64,000 bases of DNA from contig NZ_VMNH01000027.1 in NCBI RefSeq assembly GCF_007625115.1, positions 1 to 64,000 of the forward strand, in the 5' to 3' direction. The notes below the pieces were generated by a model that made no database searches, was not told the origin of the DNA, and worked only from the letters and a program-made list of their open reading frames with translations. The translations under genes were made by a program, and so were the position numbers. Below, piece after piece: positions 43,801-51,821 of the stretch (positions are counted from its first letter, which is position 1; each line of letters opens with the position of its first letter). Source of the stretch: Sedimenticola selenatireducens. GTDB taxonomy: Bacteria; Pseudomonadota; Gammaproteobacteria; Chromatiales; Chromatiaceae.

Positions 43801-45169
43801 CTTCGATGATCGTGGTCATATTCGTCATTATCTGGCGGTCAAAGAAGACATCACGATCCGTAAAGTGCATGAAGAGAAAATTTTGCATCAGGCCCATTAT
43901 GATAGTTTGACAGGGCTGCCAAACCGCTTCCTTGCACTGGACCGTCTCTCGCAGATTCTTCGAAATGCCCAGCGTGAAGATCATCAGGCTGCTGTCCTCT
44001 TCCTTGATCTGGATGATTTTAAGAAAGTGAATGATACCCTGGGGCATGAGGTGGGGGATCAAGTGATTGAAGAGGCCGCCAGACGGGTTCGTTGGTCTGT
44101 TCGCGAAGAAGATACGGTTGGCCGATTGGGTGGTGATGAGTTTATTGTCTTGCTTGCCAGCATACCTGATAAGGCCGCAGCGGCCGTGGTCGGTGAGAAG
44201 ATTCTCGCGGCGTTCCGTTCGGTGTTTCGGTTGGGTGAGCGGGAGATCCTGTTGACTACCAGTATCGGAATTTCCGTTTATCCAGATGATGGTGATGATC
44301 CCAAATTGCTGCTGCGCAATGCCGATACCGCGATGTACCATTCAAAGGCGGGAGGACGGAATGCCTACCATTTTTATACGGATGCAATGAATCAGGATGT
44401 GGCAAGGCGCCTTGAACTGGAAGAGCAACTGCATGCTGCCCTGGAAAATGGCGAATTTTACCTCTGTTATCAACCCATCGTTAATATCTACACACAATCT
44501 ATTGTGGGAGCCGAGGCGTTATTACGCTGGAACAATCCCAAACTGGGCGCCGTCTCGCCTGTAGAGTTTATTGAAATAGCCGAACGGACGGGGCGGATCG
44601 TACCTATTGGTGAATATGTGCTGCGCCAGGCCGTTCAACAAGCCAAATCCTGGTATTCTCGCGCGAAGAATCCATTCCGTGTGGCGGTTAATGTCTCACC
44701 GGTTCAGTTCAAGGACGAGCGATTCCTGATGATGGTGCAGGAGATCCTTGAGGAGTATCAACTCCCAGGAGATTATCTCGAAATCGAAGTGACGGAGAAT
44801 GTGCTATTGAGTGAAAAGATCAATGCGGTTGAGTTGCTTAATGGACTGCGTGATCTGGGCATCTCACTCTCGATGGATGATTTTGGTACCGGTTACTCTT
44901 CACTCAGTTATCTGCGCAATTACCCCTTTGATACGCTGAAGATCGATCGCAGTTTTATTCGCGATATTACCTCCGACCCAGATGATCGGGAGCTGGTTGT
45001 GGCAACGATCTCAATGGCCAGAAGCCTGGGACTGAGGGTTATTGCGGAAGGGGTGGAGACGGCCGAACAATTGGCCATACTGCAGACGGAAAAGTGTGAT
45101 TTCGCCCAGGGGTACTACTTCAGCAAGCCAATTCCAGAGACGGCATTGGAACGGTTTTTTATTGAGTGA
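40868..45169 (+). CDS. dCache-PAS-GGDEF-EAL c-di-GMP protein
   Basis: 1433 residues. A membrane helix at about 18-38, a periplasmic dCache sensor (~40-300, with FSVLFMLKENGDHYLAHPF), a second helix at 315-335, then five PAS units (starts near 378, 505, 627, 745 and 885). The GGDEF at ~1087-1091 is intact with an REED inhibitory site (RxxD) before it, and the EAL at ~1215 is intact, with DDFGTGYSS and AEGVET. A membrane-bound counterpart of the cytoplasmic protein at 18764. No ribosome site is clear before the ATG. Confidence 0.9.
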   Translation: MDAEPVPTLRKTELTSLRWMILAGGLVAILTVLIVSAYLRTALEREAFQSWRQQYQPLAETLAGQIDLEIGKARASLRLLASLPQFQQLQDVHGIDRSIGGIPETSEIGKRRLLDLQMAEYPDFSVLFMLKENGDHYLAHPFSVQQSVTKYNMSDRAYFKETLRTQDTVISDSFFGADGKLAVAVNTPIKQADGRITAHLGGVFHLEQLSTLLRQLDIEAFDELILVDQRGELIGQNNQAEISSMLREAFLQRPEITQLFASLKESGAGRVTFHELWHPTEERSCLSFTIPLKNGWKMIAIRDRGAILNAVQPRANIITATTALILLGIAGFGLAFVSSAGRRWEQAEQALKSAKLRLEAEVEEGIRELSASHEHIQLLLDSSGAGILGVDSEGCCTFYNSACVEILSFPHNQDLKGKPLHDIIQHCHCDGTPYFEADSPILDAIRMDKRIHKEYEIFCSADGQCIPVEYRAYPMRRQGQVIGAVVTFNDISARIHAQQAQIDSDARFRSLFAESNDAMFLVNSKNGQYLDANRSAERLTGRSVEELLKLTTADICPSGASERRKRVSTLSATEEMGEVVYLQPDGSDRTALLSVVPLRDGLAFGIAHDITDQIASQTALRHSEAHLRALSEAAFEAIFISEDGICLGQNLTAERMFGYTLDEALGRSGIEWIADESRELVKQNMLSGYQEPYEVIAQRKDGTTFPAEIHGRAMEYQDRSVRVTALRDISDRYEAEQKLQRSNTLLHAVIDQAPFAITLGEGTADNWTLTLANQEAQRITGSTAEQQRQVHFVEGRLNDPGKRKWQMLHTDGTPIDVYDTPLFKAMSEQRVTRNKEMIIRRPDGVETYVLGNAAPVYSEEGHHIAGIFTYPDITDLKLKEETIKTLSQAMEQSPVSVVITDPAGTIEYTNGGFERSSGYTSEEVLGQHSRLLRSEHTAPEHYKQLWDTISSGEPWQGEFQNRRKDGSLFWEYAHISPIFDDRGHIRHYLAVKEDITIRKVHEEKILHQAHYDSLTGLPNRFLALDRLSQILRNAQREDHQAAVLFLDLDDFKKVNDTLGHEVGDQVIEEAARRVRWSVREEDTVGRLGGDEFIVLLASIPDKAAAAVVGEKILAAFRSVFRLGEREILLTTSIGISVYPDDGDDPKLLLRNADTAMYHSKAGGRNAYHFYTDAMNQDVARRLELEEQLHAALENGEFYLCYQPIVNIYTQSIVGAEALLRWNNPKLGAVSPVEFIEIAERTGRIVPIGEYVLRQAVQQAKSWYSRAKNPFRVAVNVSPVQFKDERFLMMVQEILEEYQLPGDYLEIEVTENVLLSEKINAVELLNGLRDLGISLSMDDFGTGYSSLSYLRNYPFDTLKIDRSFIRDITSDPDDRELVVATISMARSLGLRVIAEGVETAEQLAILQTEKCDFAQGYYFSKPIPETALERFFIE

Positions 45170-45224
45170 TGATTTGCGCATGAAACTTACTCATTGGTTT
45201 TGAAAATGCATCAAGAGGATTTTG

Positions 45225-45707
45225 ATGATTGATGTCCAACAGGCCGACCTTTCACTTCCAAGCCACGCCCAAGCCGTGATTGATCTTCTGGACGCTTACG
45301 CCCGTGATCCGATGGGCGGTGGTGAACCCTTACAGGAGCGTGTGCGTATAGAACTGATTGGTGAACTTCAAAAGCGCAAGGATGCACTGATTTTGTTGGC
45401 CTTTGTAGATGGCACACCGGTTGGCTTGATGAACTGTTTTGAAGGCTTTTCTACCTTTAAATGCAAACCCCTGCTGAACATTCATGATCTGGTGGTGCTG
45501 AGGGCATACCGGGGGCAGGGCATTGCGCAGAAGCTGTTTGCAGCAGTTGAAAAGATTGCCTTACAGCGGGGTTATTGCAAGTTAACCCTGGAAGTGCTCG
45601 AAGGCAATAGGGTAGCCCAATCGGTCTATCGGCAGGTTGGATTCAGTGGCTACGAGTTGAATCCAGAAACAGGCCGGGCGCTGTTCTGGGAAAAAGTGTT
45701 GCCCTGA
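45225..45707 (+). CDS. GNAT-family N-acetyltransferase
   Basis: 160 residues from the ATG at 45225 (AGAGG 6-8 bases upstream). The acetyl-CoA motif A is clear: NIHDLVVLRAYRGQGIAQKLF, with R/Q-x-x-G-x-G/A, and motif B KLTLEVLEGNRVAQSVYRQVGF. The substrate cannot be guessed. Confidence 0.9.
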   Translation: MIDVQQADLSLPSHAQAVIDLLDAYARDPMGGGEPLQERVRIELIGELQKRKDALILLAFVDGTPVGLMNCFEGFSTFKCKPLLNIHDLVVLRAYRGQGIAQKLFAAVEKIALQRGYCKLTLEVLEGNRVAQSVYRQVGFSGYELNPETGRALFWEKVLP

Positions 45708-45762
45708 AAAATGCGTCCTACCTGTTTATTTGTGGACAGCCAAGGTTGGGAATTGCAGGGAG

Positions 45763-45826
45763 CGGAGTCAAACCAATCTGAGATTTCTTTGATAAAAAAC
45801 ACCCATGTACGGTTGGTTTGACTCCG
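45763..45826. repeat. 14-bp inverted repeat, REP/RAYT-like
   Basis: CGGAGTCAAACCAA (45763-45776) and TTGGTTTGACTCCG (45813-45826) are perfect complements 36 bases apart, each next to a GGG/CCC edge. The phrase resembles the TTGACTCTGACCCC-type ends seen around REP-associated transposase genes, as I remember them. No transposase is present, so it may be an orphan copy. Confidence 0.45.
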
Positions 45827-45837
45827 ACCCCAGTATC

Positions 45838-47115
45838 TCAGTGCCGCAGCAGATCAAACGGCTGTACTTCAACCAGATCACCAAGCCGAACATGTTCGGC
45901 TTCGTCGGGTAACAGAATAAAGCAGTTACCGTTACTCATGGAGCTGAGTACCCCTGATCCCTGTCGGCCCGAGGTTTTAACAATTAATACGCCCTGTTCA
46001 TCCAGTTCCAGAATACCCCGTTGAAACTCCGTTCTTCCCGGCAGTTTTCTAAACGCCGTTCCCGCTTTGACTTTCAGCGTTGGAGTCAGTCTGCTCTGTT
46101 TTCCCTGCATAAGTTGAATGGCGGGTCTAACAAACTGTAAAAAGGTGATCATGACCGCGACCGGGTTTCCAGGTAGCCCAAAGAAGCGGGCATCACCGAG
46201 GTTGGCAAAGGTGAGTGGCCGGCCGGGTTTGATGGCTACTTTTGAAAAGTGAATTTTGCCCAGTTTATGAATGCCCTCGGCTATGAAGTCAGCCTCACCG
46301 ACGGAGATACCACCGGAGGTCAGGACCAGATCAGCCTCCTTTGAAGCCTCCAGCATGGCGGCCTGGATTGCCTCCGCCTCGTCTGGAATGACCCCCATGT
46401 CGATCACATCCGTACCCAGTTCGGTCAACATGCCAAACAGGGTATAACGATTGCTGTCGTAGATCTGTCCCTCTTCCAGTGGCTGGCCGATACTGCGGAT
46501 CTCATCACCACTGGAGAAGAAGGCGACACGCAGTCGGCGTCTGACCTGCACCTCTGGAATACCCAGTGAGGCGAGTAGGCCAAGCTGGGCGGGGCCGATC
46601 TCATCACCGGCCTGAAGAATGATTGAGTCAGCCTGGATATCCTCTCCTGCCTGTCGCACGTTGGCACCGTGCTTGGTGCGGTTATCAATGTGGGCATCAT
46701 CACCCTGACGATCGACCCACTCCTGCATGATGACCGTGTCGGCCTCATCGGGCATCTTGGCGCCGGTCATAATGCGTATGCATTCACCCCGGTTTAATTG
46801 ACCTGCGTAGGGTTTGCCGGCAAAGGCACTACCGACGACTTTTAAAGCAGACGATCCTTTAGTTGGAATATCTTTGCCGAACACGGCATAGCCATCCATC
46901 GCGGAGTTGCGATAGGCCGGTACATTAATCGGTGAGTGAATGGATTGCGCCAGGATGCGTCCCAGCGCACTGCGCAATGGGGCGGCCTCAATGCCGGTGA
47001 CGGGGCTTACCTGATTTGCAATCATTTTAACTGCATCGCTGGCTGATATGGAGCTATCCGTCGCATCCATACAGCAATCGTTTGATTTGTTGCTATCGGT
47101 CATGGTGATGTCCAT
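45838..47115 (-). CDS. moeA: Molybdopterin molybdenumtransferase MoeA
   Basis: 425 residues. It inserts molybdate or tungstate into adenylylated pterin. Family marks: NVPAYRNSAMDGYAV, GECIRIMTGAKMP, VFFSSGDE-like VAFFSSGDEIRS, SGGISVGEADF, AIKPGRPL and FGLPGNPVAVM. A second in-frame ATG four codons on is possible; the first 30 residues are poorly conserved. In the W/Mo module it probably serves aorB (MoeA isoforms specific for tungsten exist). Confidence 0.94.
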   Translation of the reverse strand: MDITMTDSNKSNDCCMDATDSSISASDAVKMIANQVSPVTGIEAAPLRSALGRILAQSIHSPINVPAYRNSAMDGYAVFGKDIPTKGSSALKVVGSAFAGKPYAGQLNRGECIRIMTGAKMPDEADTVIMQEWVDRQGDDAHIDNRTKHGANVRQAGEDIQADSIILQAGDEIGPAQLGLLASLGIPEVQVRRRLRVAFFSSGDEIRSIGQPLEEGQIYDSNRYTLFGMLTELGTDVIDMGVIPDEAEAIQAAMLEASKEADLVLTSGGISVGEADFIAEGIHKLGKIHFSKVAIKPGRPLTFANLGDARFFGLPGNPVAVMITFLQFVRPAIQLMQGKQSRLTPTLKVKAGTAFRKLPGRTEFQRGILELDEQGVLIVKTSGRQGSGVLSSMSNGNCFILLPDEAEHVRLGDLVEVQPFDLLRH

Positions 47116-47224
47116 GGTCTTGTCTGTGAAAAAGGGATAATCGCAGGAATAAGGGATAAGTTACCGGATTATATAGGTGAAAACCAATTCATTCGGGGTC
47201 AATTATTAAACGTCTGATTTAAGG

Positions 47225-48412
47225 TCAAATGTCAATGTCTCGCCAATGCAAAAACTGGGAGACAATGATGCCAGAGACAAACGCGATGCTCATATTGCTT
47301 GTGGCAAGGCCGATGCCGGCGATCAGAAAGGCGATGAACAGATCCCGCCGCTCCGTTATATCCCGAATCAACAGTGCCAATTCCAATCCTGCGAAGAGCA
47401 GTAACACACCCAGAACCGCGTTTGGAATGGCGGACAGCAGAATGATCCCGATACCACCAAAGCCAAGGGCAATCAGAATGAAGAGCAGGCCAATCATAAT
47501 ATTCGAGCCACCCGTTCGGGCGCCGAATCGATAATGGGCTGCCAGACCACCGGCACCATGACAGACAGGCATGGCGGCCATTAAGCCGGCGAACAGGTTT
47601 GCCAGACCCATGCCAAAAGATAAGTGGCGGTTTGATACCCGCGCTGTTGCCTCACCCGTTCCAAACAGATTCTTTGCCGTATCGGTGGTGCCGATGATGG
47701 CATTACCCATGGTGAGTGGTAATTGGGGAATGACCAGCAGAAAGAGAGCAGTGAAAAAATCATCCGCTTCTGGTGTAACTAATTCTATGGGGGAGGGGCC
47801 GAAGCGCCAATCTAACCCGTCCAGGGAACCGAATGGTATCGCCACAATTATGCCGATCGTAACGATCACCAGAGCAGCAGGGAATCGCCGACTGGAAATC
47901 AGGCTGAGGACAAGAACCAATGCCACCAGACCGAGCAGCGTATTGATTGGCAGACCGCCCAGAGAGGCGGTGATATCGCTGTTATTTAGCAGTAGCTCGG
48001 GTCGATTGATGAATTCGATGCCCTTGATCATGAGGATGAGACCGAGTCCGAGCTGGATGCCGCGCACAATCGGTTTGGTGAAGAGTCTGGCTAGCTGGTC
48101 AATCAGACCGGTAAAGGCCAGAATAATCAATGCGCCGCCAAAAAGAAGACCAGTGGCTGATATCACGGCCAACGATATCTTTTCTGGGAATGCGATGGCG
48201 ATCGCCGAGACCAGTTTGAGCGGTTGGACCGGGATAGGCAGTTTGTAATAAAAACCGGTAACCAGATAAAACAGACCCACCCACAGAAATACAGCGCTGA
48301 AGCTCAGGCCGTTGAGAGTGACCAGTCCAATGGCCAGCGGTATAAGCGTCCCCAGATCACCCAGTGAGCCGGCGAACTCAACCCGGTCGAACCGGTAGGA
48401 ACCAATCTGCAT
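47225..48412 (-). CDS. MOT1-type molybdate/sulfate transporter
   Basis: 395 residues, about ten membrane helices. It carries both MOT1 signatures: PVQPLKLVSAIAIAFPEK and PVCHGAGGLAAHYRFGARTGG. The family takes up molybdate (and related oxyanions). It lies between tupC and moeA on the same strand, with ~110-base gaps on each side, so it could be part of the module or have its own promoter. Confidence 0.88.
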   Translation of the reverse strand: MQIGSYRFDRVEFAGSLGDLGTLIPLAIGLVTLNGLSFSAVFLWVGLFYLVTGFYYKLPIPVQPLKLVSAIAIAFPEKISLAVISATGLLFGGALIILAFTGLIDQLARLFTKPIVRGIQLGLGLILMIKGIEFINRPELLLNNSDITASLGGLPINTLLGLVALVLVLSLISSRRFPAALVIVTIGIIVAIPFGSLDGLDWRFGPSPIELVTPEADDFFTALFLLVIPQLPLTMGNAIIGTTDTAKNLFGTGEATARVSNRHLSFGMGLANLFAGLMAAMPVCHGAGGLAAHYRFGARTGGSNIMIGLLFILIALGFGGIGIILLSAIPNAVLGVLLLFAGLELALLIRDITERRDLFIAFLIAGIGLATSNMSIAFVSGIIVSQFLHWRDIDI

Positions 48413-48528
48413 CCGCTTTACTTCCTGATTGCTGTCGTTTGTTTGGTTGGCTGGAAATTATCAATTGATTGCTGTGATGTGTGGGCTATCAGCCAACCAC
48501 CGATGGCCCGAAATAGACACCCTGAAAA

Positions 48529-49257
48529 CTACTTGCCGACGTTTCCCTTCTTCAGCTCAATGGCGGTTAGTGGGCATTCAGTCTCCAGCGATTTGGTACT
48601 CAACTCACCCTCATACAGATGGATATGGCGATTTAAATTGAGCTTCCCGGTCTGAGGTTCATGGCTGGTATAGACCACGCCGATCTGCTGTTGCTGGAGC
48701 TGATTGATCAGGTCGTAGCAAATCGCTCTCGAGCGTTTGTCCAGATTCGATACCGGTTCGTCCAACAGCATCAGCCGTGGGGCGATGGCCCAGGCCCGTG
48801 CAATCGCTACCCGCTGTTTCTCTCCCCCAGACAGTTCCTGGCAGTTCCTATTCGCCAGGTGTTCCAGTGAGATAAGCTCCAGCGCCTCAGCAACTTTGGC
48901 CCCAATCGCCTGTCGACTCAGCTTTTTGCGTTTCAGACCATAGGCGATGTTGTCATATACCGAGCAGTCAAACAGGTAAGGGTGCTGGTGCAGATAACAG
49001 ATCTGTTCACGCAAATAGCGGTAGCTTTGACGCCAGTTGAGTCGTTTGCCGGCGATCTCAAATTCCACCCGTCGGGGTTTCATTAATCCAGCCAGGATAC
49101 GCAGCAGTGTGGTCTTCCCTGAACCGTTCTGGCCAGTCATCAGGACCAATTCCCCGGCCCGAAACTCGAGTGAAAGATTATTCAGAATGGTGCGATCACC
49201 CCGATTAAAGGTGAGATCATGTAACTTCAACCACGGTGTATTTGTATCCATGCTCAT
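48529..49257 (-). CDS. tupC: Tungstate ABC transporter ATP-binding protein
   Basis: 242 residues. Walker A GQNGSGKT, signature LSGGEKQR and Walker B LMLLDEPVSNLD are intact. The tupA-tupB-tupC order and a 4-base overlap with tupB (49254-49257) support the assignment; the ATPase alone could be of any oxyanion transporter. Confidence 0.9.
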   Translation of the reverse strand: MSMDTNTPWLKLHDLTFNRGDRTILNNLSLEFRAGELVLMTGQNGSGKTTLLRILAGLMKPRRVEFEIAGKRLNWRQSYRYLREQICYLHQHPYLFDCSVYDNIAYGLKRKKLSRQAIGAKVAEALELISLEHLANRNCQELSGGEKQRVAIARAWAIAPRLMLLDEPVSNLDKRSRAICYDLINQLQQQQIGVVYTSHEPQTGKLNLNRHIHLYEGELSTKSLETECPLTAIELKKGNVGK

Positions 49258-49955
49258 TGTGTCACTTCACCTTTTCCCTGCACCTGTCCGAGCAGGATAT
49301 TCAGGAAAAGTGCCATAAACAGCAGTACCATACCCAGCGCAATGCCTTCGGCAAAGCTTCCCTTGCTGGTTTCCAGTGCTATAGCAGTGGGGATGTTGCG
49401 CGTGTAGTTCAGGATATTGCCACCCAACATCATGGAGCTGCCGACTTCGGCGATGATGCGACCAAAGCTGGCGACCAGTGCGCCGATCAGACCGAAGCGT
49501 GTCTCATGCAGGATGGTCATCAGTGCACGGAAGGGACTTGCGCCAAGGGTCAGGGCGGTCTCCCAGGCGCGGCGATCAGAGGCCTGTAGTGCAGAGTGAG
49601 CCATGGCTACCAGCAAGGGAAAGCAGAGGCCAATCTGCCCCAATATCATGGCGTCCTGAGTGAACAACAGGCGCCATGAACCCAGCGGCCCCGCCTTGGA
49701 GAGCAGGATATAGAGCGTTAGCCCAACGACCACAGCGGGAATGGAGAGGGCGGTATTAAATATGGATACCAGTAGCCGCCGGCCTGGAAAGGTAAAATAG
49801 GCCAGTATAAAGGCCGTCAATATGGCAAAAGGTGCGGCATAGATCAGGGCGCGCACTGAGACGCTGAAAGAGATACCGATGATGGTCCAGAGCGCGCTAT
49901 CACCTGTGAACAGGAGATAGAGCGCCTGGTAACTTGCAGCGCTCAGTGATTCCAT
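49254..49955 (-). CDS. tupB: Tungstate ABC transporter permease
   Basis: 233 residues, five to six membrane helices with the EAA-type loop (AWETALTLGASPFRALMTI). Seven bases after tupA. Confidence 0.9.
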   Translation of the reverse strand: MESLSAASYQALYLLFTGDSALWTIIGISFSVSVRALIYAAPFAILTAFILAYFTFPGRRLLVSIFNTALSIPAVVVGLTLYILLSKAGPLGSWRLLFTQDAMILGQIGLCFPLLVAMAHSALQASDRRAWETALTLGASPFRALMTILHETRFGLIGALVASFGRIIAEVGSSMMLGGNILNYTRNIPTAIALETSKGSFAEGIALGMVLLFMALFLNILLGQVQGKGEVTQ

Positions 49956-49962
49956 TTGTGCC

Positions 49963-50769
49963 TTATTTCAACAGCAGAGGGATGAACAGGGGCTCACCAT
50001 GCAGTCGATAGTTCTTGATCAGTTGCTGAGCGGGTTGTCCGCTGATCCAGTCAATCATCTGCTTGGCCGCCGTGTAATTGGTATCAGGATGTTTCGCCTT
50101 GCTGACCGCGATGATGCCATACGGGTTGCTCAGTTTCTCGTCGCCCGCATTCAGCAGCGCAAGATCGACCTTTCCCTTATAGGCCAGCCAGGTGCCACGG
50201 TCAGTCAGTGAGTAGCCGTTCAATTCACTGGCCATCTGCAGCACTTTGCCCATACCTTGTCCAGCTTCAATATACCAGCTACCAGCCGGTGTCAGGTTGG
50301 CGGCTTTCCACAGCGATTTCTCTTTTTTGTGGGTGCCCGAGTCATCGCCACGCGAAACGAATTTAGCCTGCATCTGAAGAATTTTATCCATGGCGCCAGT
50401 AACTGTTTGTTCACTTTTAATGCCAGCAGGGTCATTTTTTGGGCCAACGAGAACGAAATCGTTATACATGAACTGTACCCGATCGGTTCCGAAACCTTCA
50501 GCAACAAACTTCTCTTCGGCTGCAACGGCATGGACCATCACGACATCGACATCGCCATCACGCCCCATCTTTAATGCCTTACCTGTACCGACGGCAATCA
50601 CCTGAACTTCAATGCCGGTATCTTTTTGAAAGGCAGGTAACAACAGGTCCAGCAGACCTGAATTCTGGGTGCTAGTCGTGGTGGCCATCTTCAGAGGTGC
50701 GGCTTGAGCCGTGCCGGCCAATGCGCAGATGAGCAGTAAAGCGAAGAGTCGTCGTGCAGTTTTCAACAT
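49963..50769 (-). CDS. tupA: Tungstate-binding periplasmic protein
   Basis: 268 residues from the ATG at 50769, with AAGGA about 10 bases upstream; a TTG three codons earlier is too close to it. A signal peptide ends near AQA-APL, and the mature protein starts with MATTTSTQNSGLLD, the TupA motif that binds tungstate. Further TupA marks: GDVDVVMVHAVAAE, FVSRGDDSGTHKKE, GSWYIEAGQGMG. The upstream region carries a ModE-like box. Confidence 0.94.
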   Translation of the reverse strand: MLKTARRLFALLLICALAGTAQAAPLKMATTTSTQNSGLLDLLLPAFQKDTGIEVQVIAVGTGKALKMGRDGDVDVVMVHAVAAEEKFVAEGFGTDRVQFMYNDFVLVGPKNDPAGIKSEQTVTGAMDKILQMQAKFVSRGDDSGTHKKEKSLWKAANLTPAGSWYIEAGQGMGKVLQMASELNGYSLTDRGTWLAYKGKVDLALLNAGDEKLSNPYGIIAVSKAKHPDTNYTAAKQMIDWISGQPAQQLIKNYRLHGEPLFIPLLLK

Positions 50770-50891
50770 GAGTTGCAATCCTTAAAGTTATGTTGCTGTC
50801 AATTCACAATAAACGGGTTCTAGGCGTCACTATGAGTGTGTCTAAATATTGGTATCAGTTGTAACCATGCGCACGGTTAAACAGATCTGTC

Positions 50892-50915
50892 ACGCTATGC
50901 TTTATAGCACATAAC
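50892..50915. promoter_or_regulatory. ModE-like operator upstream of tupA
   Basis: CGCTAT, ten bases, then ACATAACG: half-sites and spacing match the E. coli ModE operator CGTTAT...ACATAACG as I remember it. It is ~120 bases upstream of tupA. No modE gene is in the window. Confidence 0.55.
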
Positions 50916-51010
50916 GAATTCAACCCACAACGTGCGACAGATTGACTCAGTGCTGAAATGCAACTACCCCAAAATGTCCAAACGCCTAACGGGTGTAGGT
51001 TTATATAAGC

Positions 51011-51032
51011 GTTATGTTTAAAAAAACATAAC
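51011..51032. promoter_or_regulatory. Second ModE-like palindrome in the tup/aor intergenic region
   Basis: GTTATGTTT (51011-51019), AAAA, AAACATAAC (51024-51032) is a perfect inverted repeat using the same CATAAC half-site as 50892-50915. It is nearer the aor genes (295 bases upstream). The region between 50779 and 51326 otherwise holds no gene. Confidence 0.5.
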
Positions 51033-51326
51033 AAAATAAGTGAGTTATGTAAGCTTCAAGGCTCGCCATTTGCCTGGCTTTCTTCTATATTCTTTGATGA
51101 CAACAAAAAGAACTGAAATGGAACTGAGCCAATAGGAGGGCTGCATTCGTAACAAAATAGATAACCAGAAAAACAATAAGAGAATTGTCATGGTCTTTAA
51201 ATAAGCGAGGACGGATCTGTCTGAACTTCTGACGTTTCATTGTCCACTCTATCGATTGGCTTGATTAACCCGTTCAATTCTTCACCCAAAGCGTCACGCA
51301 CTTAAAACATTACAGAGGAGGCAACG

Positions 51327-51806
51327 ATGCAGAGGTCACTCTATATCTCGCCGGATAAATGCACAGGCTGTCTACAATGTGAAATGGCCTGCTCCTATGA
51401 GCATGAAGGTAATTTCAATCCCGCCAAATCCCGCATAAAAGTTTTTTCATTTCATACTGAAGGACGTTTTGTTCCCTATACCTGTACCCAGTGTGCCGAG
51501 GCCTGGTGCAAGAGTGCTTGTCCTACAGAGGCAATCACGCTGGATGTTGCCACCGGCGCTAAGATGGTGAATGACGGACTCTGTGTAGGCTGTAAGGTCT
51601 GCACCATTGCCTGCCCCTTCGGAACCATCAACTACAACACCGCTACAGGTAAGGTAACCAAGTGCGATCTGTGTGGTGGTGATCCTGCTTGCGCAAAGGC
51701 TTGTCCGACTCAGGCGATCACCTATATCGATGCTGAAGGAACCGGTTACGACAAGATGCGTAGCTGGGCAGCACGTACCGATAACCAATCCGCCGCACAG
51801 GCATAA
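51327..51806 (+). CDS. aorA: Polyferredoxin subunit of the tungsten aldehyde oxidoreductase
   Basis: 159 residues with four [4Fe-4S] cysteine sets: CTGCLQCEMACS, CTQCAEAWCKSACP, CVGCKVCTIACP and CDLCGGDPACAKACP. It passes electrons from the W subunit to the FAD subunit. GAGGAGG precedes the ATG (12-15 bases), and aorB follows 15 bases on. In Aromatoleum aromaticum the same order AorA-AorB-AorC forms a filamentous NAD+-reducing AOR. Confidence 0.9.
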   Translation: MQRSLYISPDKCTGCLQCEMACSYEHEGNFNPAKSRIKVFSFHTEGRFVPYTCTQCAEAWCKSACPTEAITLDVATGAKMVNDGLCVGCKVCTIACPFGTINYNTATGKVTKCDLCGGDPACAKACPTQAITYIDAEGTGYDKMRSWAARTDNQSAAQA

Positions 51807-51821
51807 AAGGGGGTAGATGAC

